From contig CAYJOG010000187.1 in assembly GCA_964371695.1 (NCBI GenBank), positions 1-6,158 on the forward strand: a stretch of 6,158 nt of DNA. The letters run 5' to 3'. The notes under the pieces were generated by a model that was not told where the DNA came from, did no database searches, and saw only the letters and a list, made by a program, of their open reading frames with translations. The translations under genes and the position numbers were made by a program. This stretch comes from CAYJOG01 sp964371695 [NCBI: uncultured bacterium]. Its GTDB lineage: Bacteria; CAYJOG01. Numbering within the stretch: the stretch's first letter is position 1; every line of letters starts with the position of its first letter. This document shows positions 4,926 through 6,158 of the stretch, piece by piece.

Positions 4926-6026
4926 ATGTCCAAATCTTCTCAAGCGCCGCTCAGGGCCGCCGTGGTGGGCGCCACCGGTCTGGCGGGTCAGCAGTTCCTG
5001 GCCGCCCTGAACCATCACCCCACCATCACCATCACCCATCTGGCCGCCAGCCCCCGCAGCGCGGGCAAAAAATATCTCGACGCCATTTCCTCGAACGGCC
5101 ACGTGCAGTGGCACGCCGGGGGCGACCTGCCCAAAAAATACGCCAAAATGACAGTGTTCAACACCGCAGACCTGCCCCTCAAGGAAGTGGACCTCGTGTT
5201 CACCGCTGTCGAGAGCGACGCGGCCAGGGACATCGAACCGGCCCTGGCCCAACACCTGCCCGTCATCAGCACCGCCAGCGCATTCCGATATGAAGACGAC
5301 GCGCCGCTGCTGTTGCCCGGCGTGAACTACGCCCACGCCGCGCTGCTCAAAACCCAGCAGAAAAACCGGGGCTGGAAAGGCTTCATCAGCGCCGTGCCCA
5401 ACAGCACCACCACGGGCCTCGCCCTCACACTGGCCCCGCTGCATCAACACTTTGGCGTGAAACAGGTGGTGATGGTGAGCATGCAGGCCCTGTCGGGCGC
5501 GGGCCGCAGCCCCGGTGTGCTGGCGCTGGATATTCTGGACAACGTGATTCCCTACATTCCCAAAGAAGAAGAAAAAGTGGAACTGGAAACCCGCAAGATT
5601 CTGGGCACGGTGGGGGCCAAAAACATCAAACCGGCCCCCATCGTGGTGAGCAGCACCTGCACCCGCGTGAACGTGCGCGACGGCCACACCGAGGCGGTTT
5701 TTGTGAGCCTCAAGAAAAAAGCCACACTGGCCCAGGTGCGCGAGGCGATGGAAAAACACGCCCCCAAAGAGGCCAAGGGCCTGCCCAGCACACCCAAACA
5801 GTGGATTCACGTGAAAGACGACCCCTTTCGCCCCCAGCCCCGCCTGGACCGCGACACCGAAGACGGCATGTGCGCCGTGGTGGGCCGCCTGCGCGAAGAC
5901 ACCGTGCTGGAAAACGGCGTCAAATATGTGCTGCTCTCTCACAACACCAAAATCGGCGCCGCCAAAGGAGCCGTGTCACTGGCCGAGTTTTATGCCCGTG
6001 CGGGACTGATTAAAGCCAGGGTGTAA
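4926..6026 (+). CDS. asd: Aspartate-semialdehyde dehydrogenase, archaeal/fungal type, with Ser at the catalytic Cys position
   Basis: This family reduces L-aspartyl-4-phosphate to aspartate semialdehyde with NADPH, the branch point to lysine, threonine and methionine, in the cytoplasm. The 366-residue length fits the archaeal/fungal-type subfamily. The N-terminal Rossmann domain has VVGATGLAGQQF (residues 13-24) and the cofactor stretch ASPRSAGKKY (41-50). The catalytic domain has VSMQALSGAG (184-193, with Gln187), LDILDNVIPYIPKEEEK (201-217), and SSTCTRVNVRDGHTEAVFV (242-260, with Arg247 and His254). The active-site loop, normally a PNC(S/T)T-type motif, reads VPNSTTTGL (157-165): Ser160 (codon AGC, 5403-5405) sits exactly where the nucleophilic Cys belongs. 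The rest of the protein is intact, so this is not simple decay. Either activity is altered or lost, or one base was miscalled (TGC would be Cys). The usual RVPV is also RVNV here. It stands alone on the plus strand behind its own ribosome site. Confidence 0.9.
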   Translation: MSKSSQAPLRAAVVGATGLAGQQFLAALNHHPTITITHLAASPRSAGKKYLDAISSNGHVQWHAGGDLPKKYAKMTVFNTADLPLKEVDLVFTAVESDAARDIEPALAQHLPVISTASAFRYEDDAPLLLPGVNYAHAALLKTQQKNRGWKGFISAVPNSTTTGLALTLAPLHQHFGVKQVVMVSMQALSGAGRSPGVLALDILDNVIPYIPKEEEKVELETRKILGTVGAKNIKPAPIVVSSTCTRVNVRDGHTEAVFVSLKKKATLAQVREAMEKHAPKEAKGLPSTPKQWIHVKDDPFRPQPRLDRDTEDGMCAVVGRLREDTVLENGVKYVLLSHNTKIGAAKGAVSLAEFYARAGLIKARV

Positions 6027-6081
6027 AATCTTTCGCATCCTTCTGGCGGTTTTTTCAACTTACAGCACATGGGCATTACCT

Positions 6082-6158
6082 GGGGGGGGGGGGGGGGGGG
6101 CGCGCCCGGCCCCGCCCCGCGCCCGGGGGCGGCCGCGGCGGCGGCGCGCCCCGCGCCC
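6082..6158. other. G/C-only low-complexity tail, likely sequencing or assembly artefact
   Basis: A run of 19 G (6082-6100) is followed by 58 bases made only of G and C, a sharp break from the ordinary composition just before it. Poly-G is a known failure mode of two-colour short-read chemistry, and this is where the window ends. I see no gene or clean repeat in it and would not treat it as genomic. Confidence 0.8.

Noticed and set aside
4923-5942. Long minus-strand open frame opposite asd (339 codons)
   Set aside because: It is a GC-rich shadow frame, dominated by His, Gly, Gln, Ala and Phe, with no recognisable domain, lying opposite a clear enzyme gene.
6034-6055. Terminator after asd (CGC...GCG followed by a T-run)
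   Set aside because: Only about three base pairs support the stem, so a T-run alone is not enough to call it.

Overview
The window reads as a piece of a Gram-negative, flagellated, probably proteobacterial chromosome. The support is a lipoprotein and a Sec-exported substrate-binding protein, a flagellin, amino-acid biosynthesis genes, GC-rich coding sequence and strong AAGGAG ribosome sites on some genes. The sequence alone does not fix the lineage. It is probably the end of a contig, because the last 77 bases contain no A or T and look artefactual.

Layout. Bases 1-811 are a minus-strand gene pair: a methylmalonyl-CoA epimerase-like VOC protein overlaps by one base the start of the 3-isopropylmalate dehydratase small subunit, which runs off the left edge. 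Bases 812-977 are non-coding and hold a palindromic, MITE-like element with 12-bp terminal inverted repeats. Bases 978-2537 (minus) encode a family 5 (peptide/nickel type) substrate-binding lipoprotein. A 126-bp divergent spacer separates it from a plus-strand PhnD-like periplasmic binding protein at 2664-3650. Bases 3651-3905 are non-coding and carry five stem-loops packed end to end, then promoter candidates for a short flagellin gene (3906-4748), which ends in a clear intrinsic terminator. An aspartate-semialdehyde dehydrogenase of the archaeal/fungal type follows at 4926-6026.

How the genes relate. This is a mixed neighbourhood rather than one pathway. LeuD (leucine synthesis) and Asd (lysine/threonine/methionine synthesis) are both biosynthetic but lie at opposite ends on opposite strands. 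Between them are two solute-binding proteins without permeases in view and a flagellin with its own promoter and terminator. No integrase, transposase, CRISPR array, RNA gene or recognisable new multi-gene system is visible.

The points most worth a second look are the Asd active site, where the catalytic cysteine of the family is replaced by serine; the five-hairpin array before the flagellin gene; the palindromic element at 859-967; and the epimerase start, which has no Shine-Dalgarno and sits directly behind a -10-like box.
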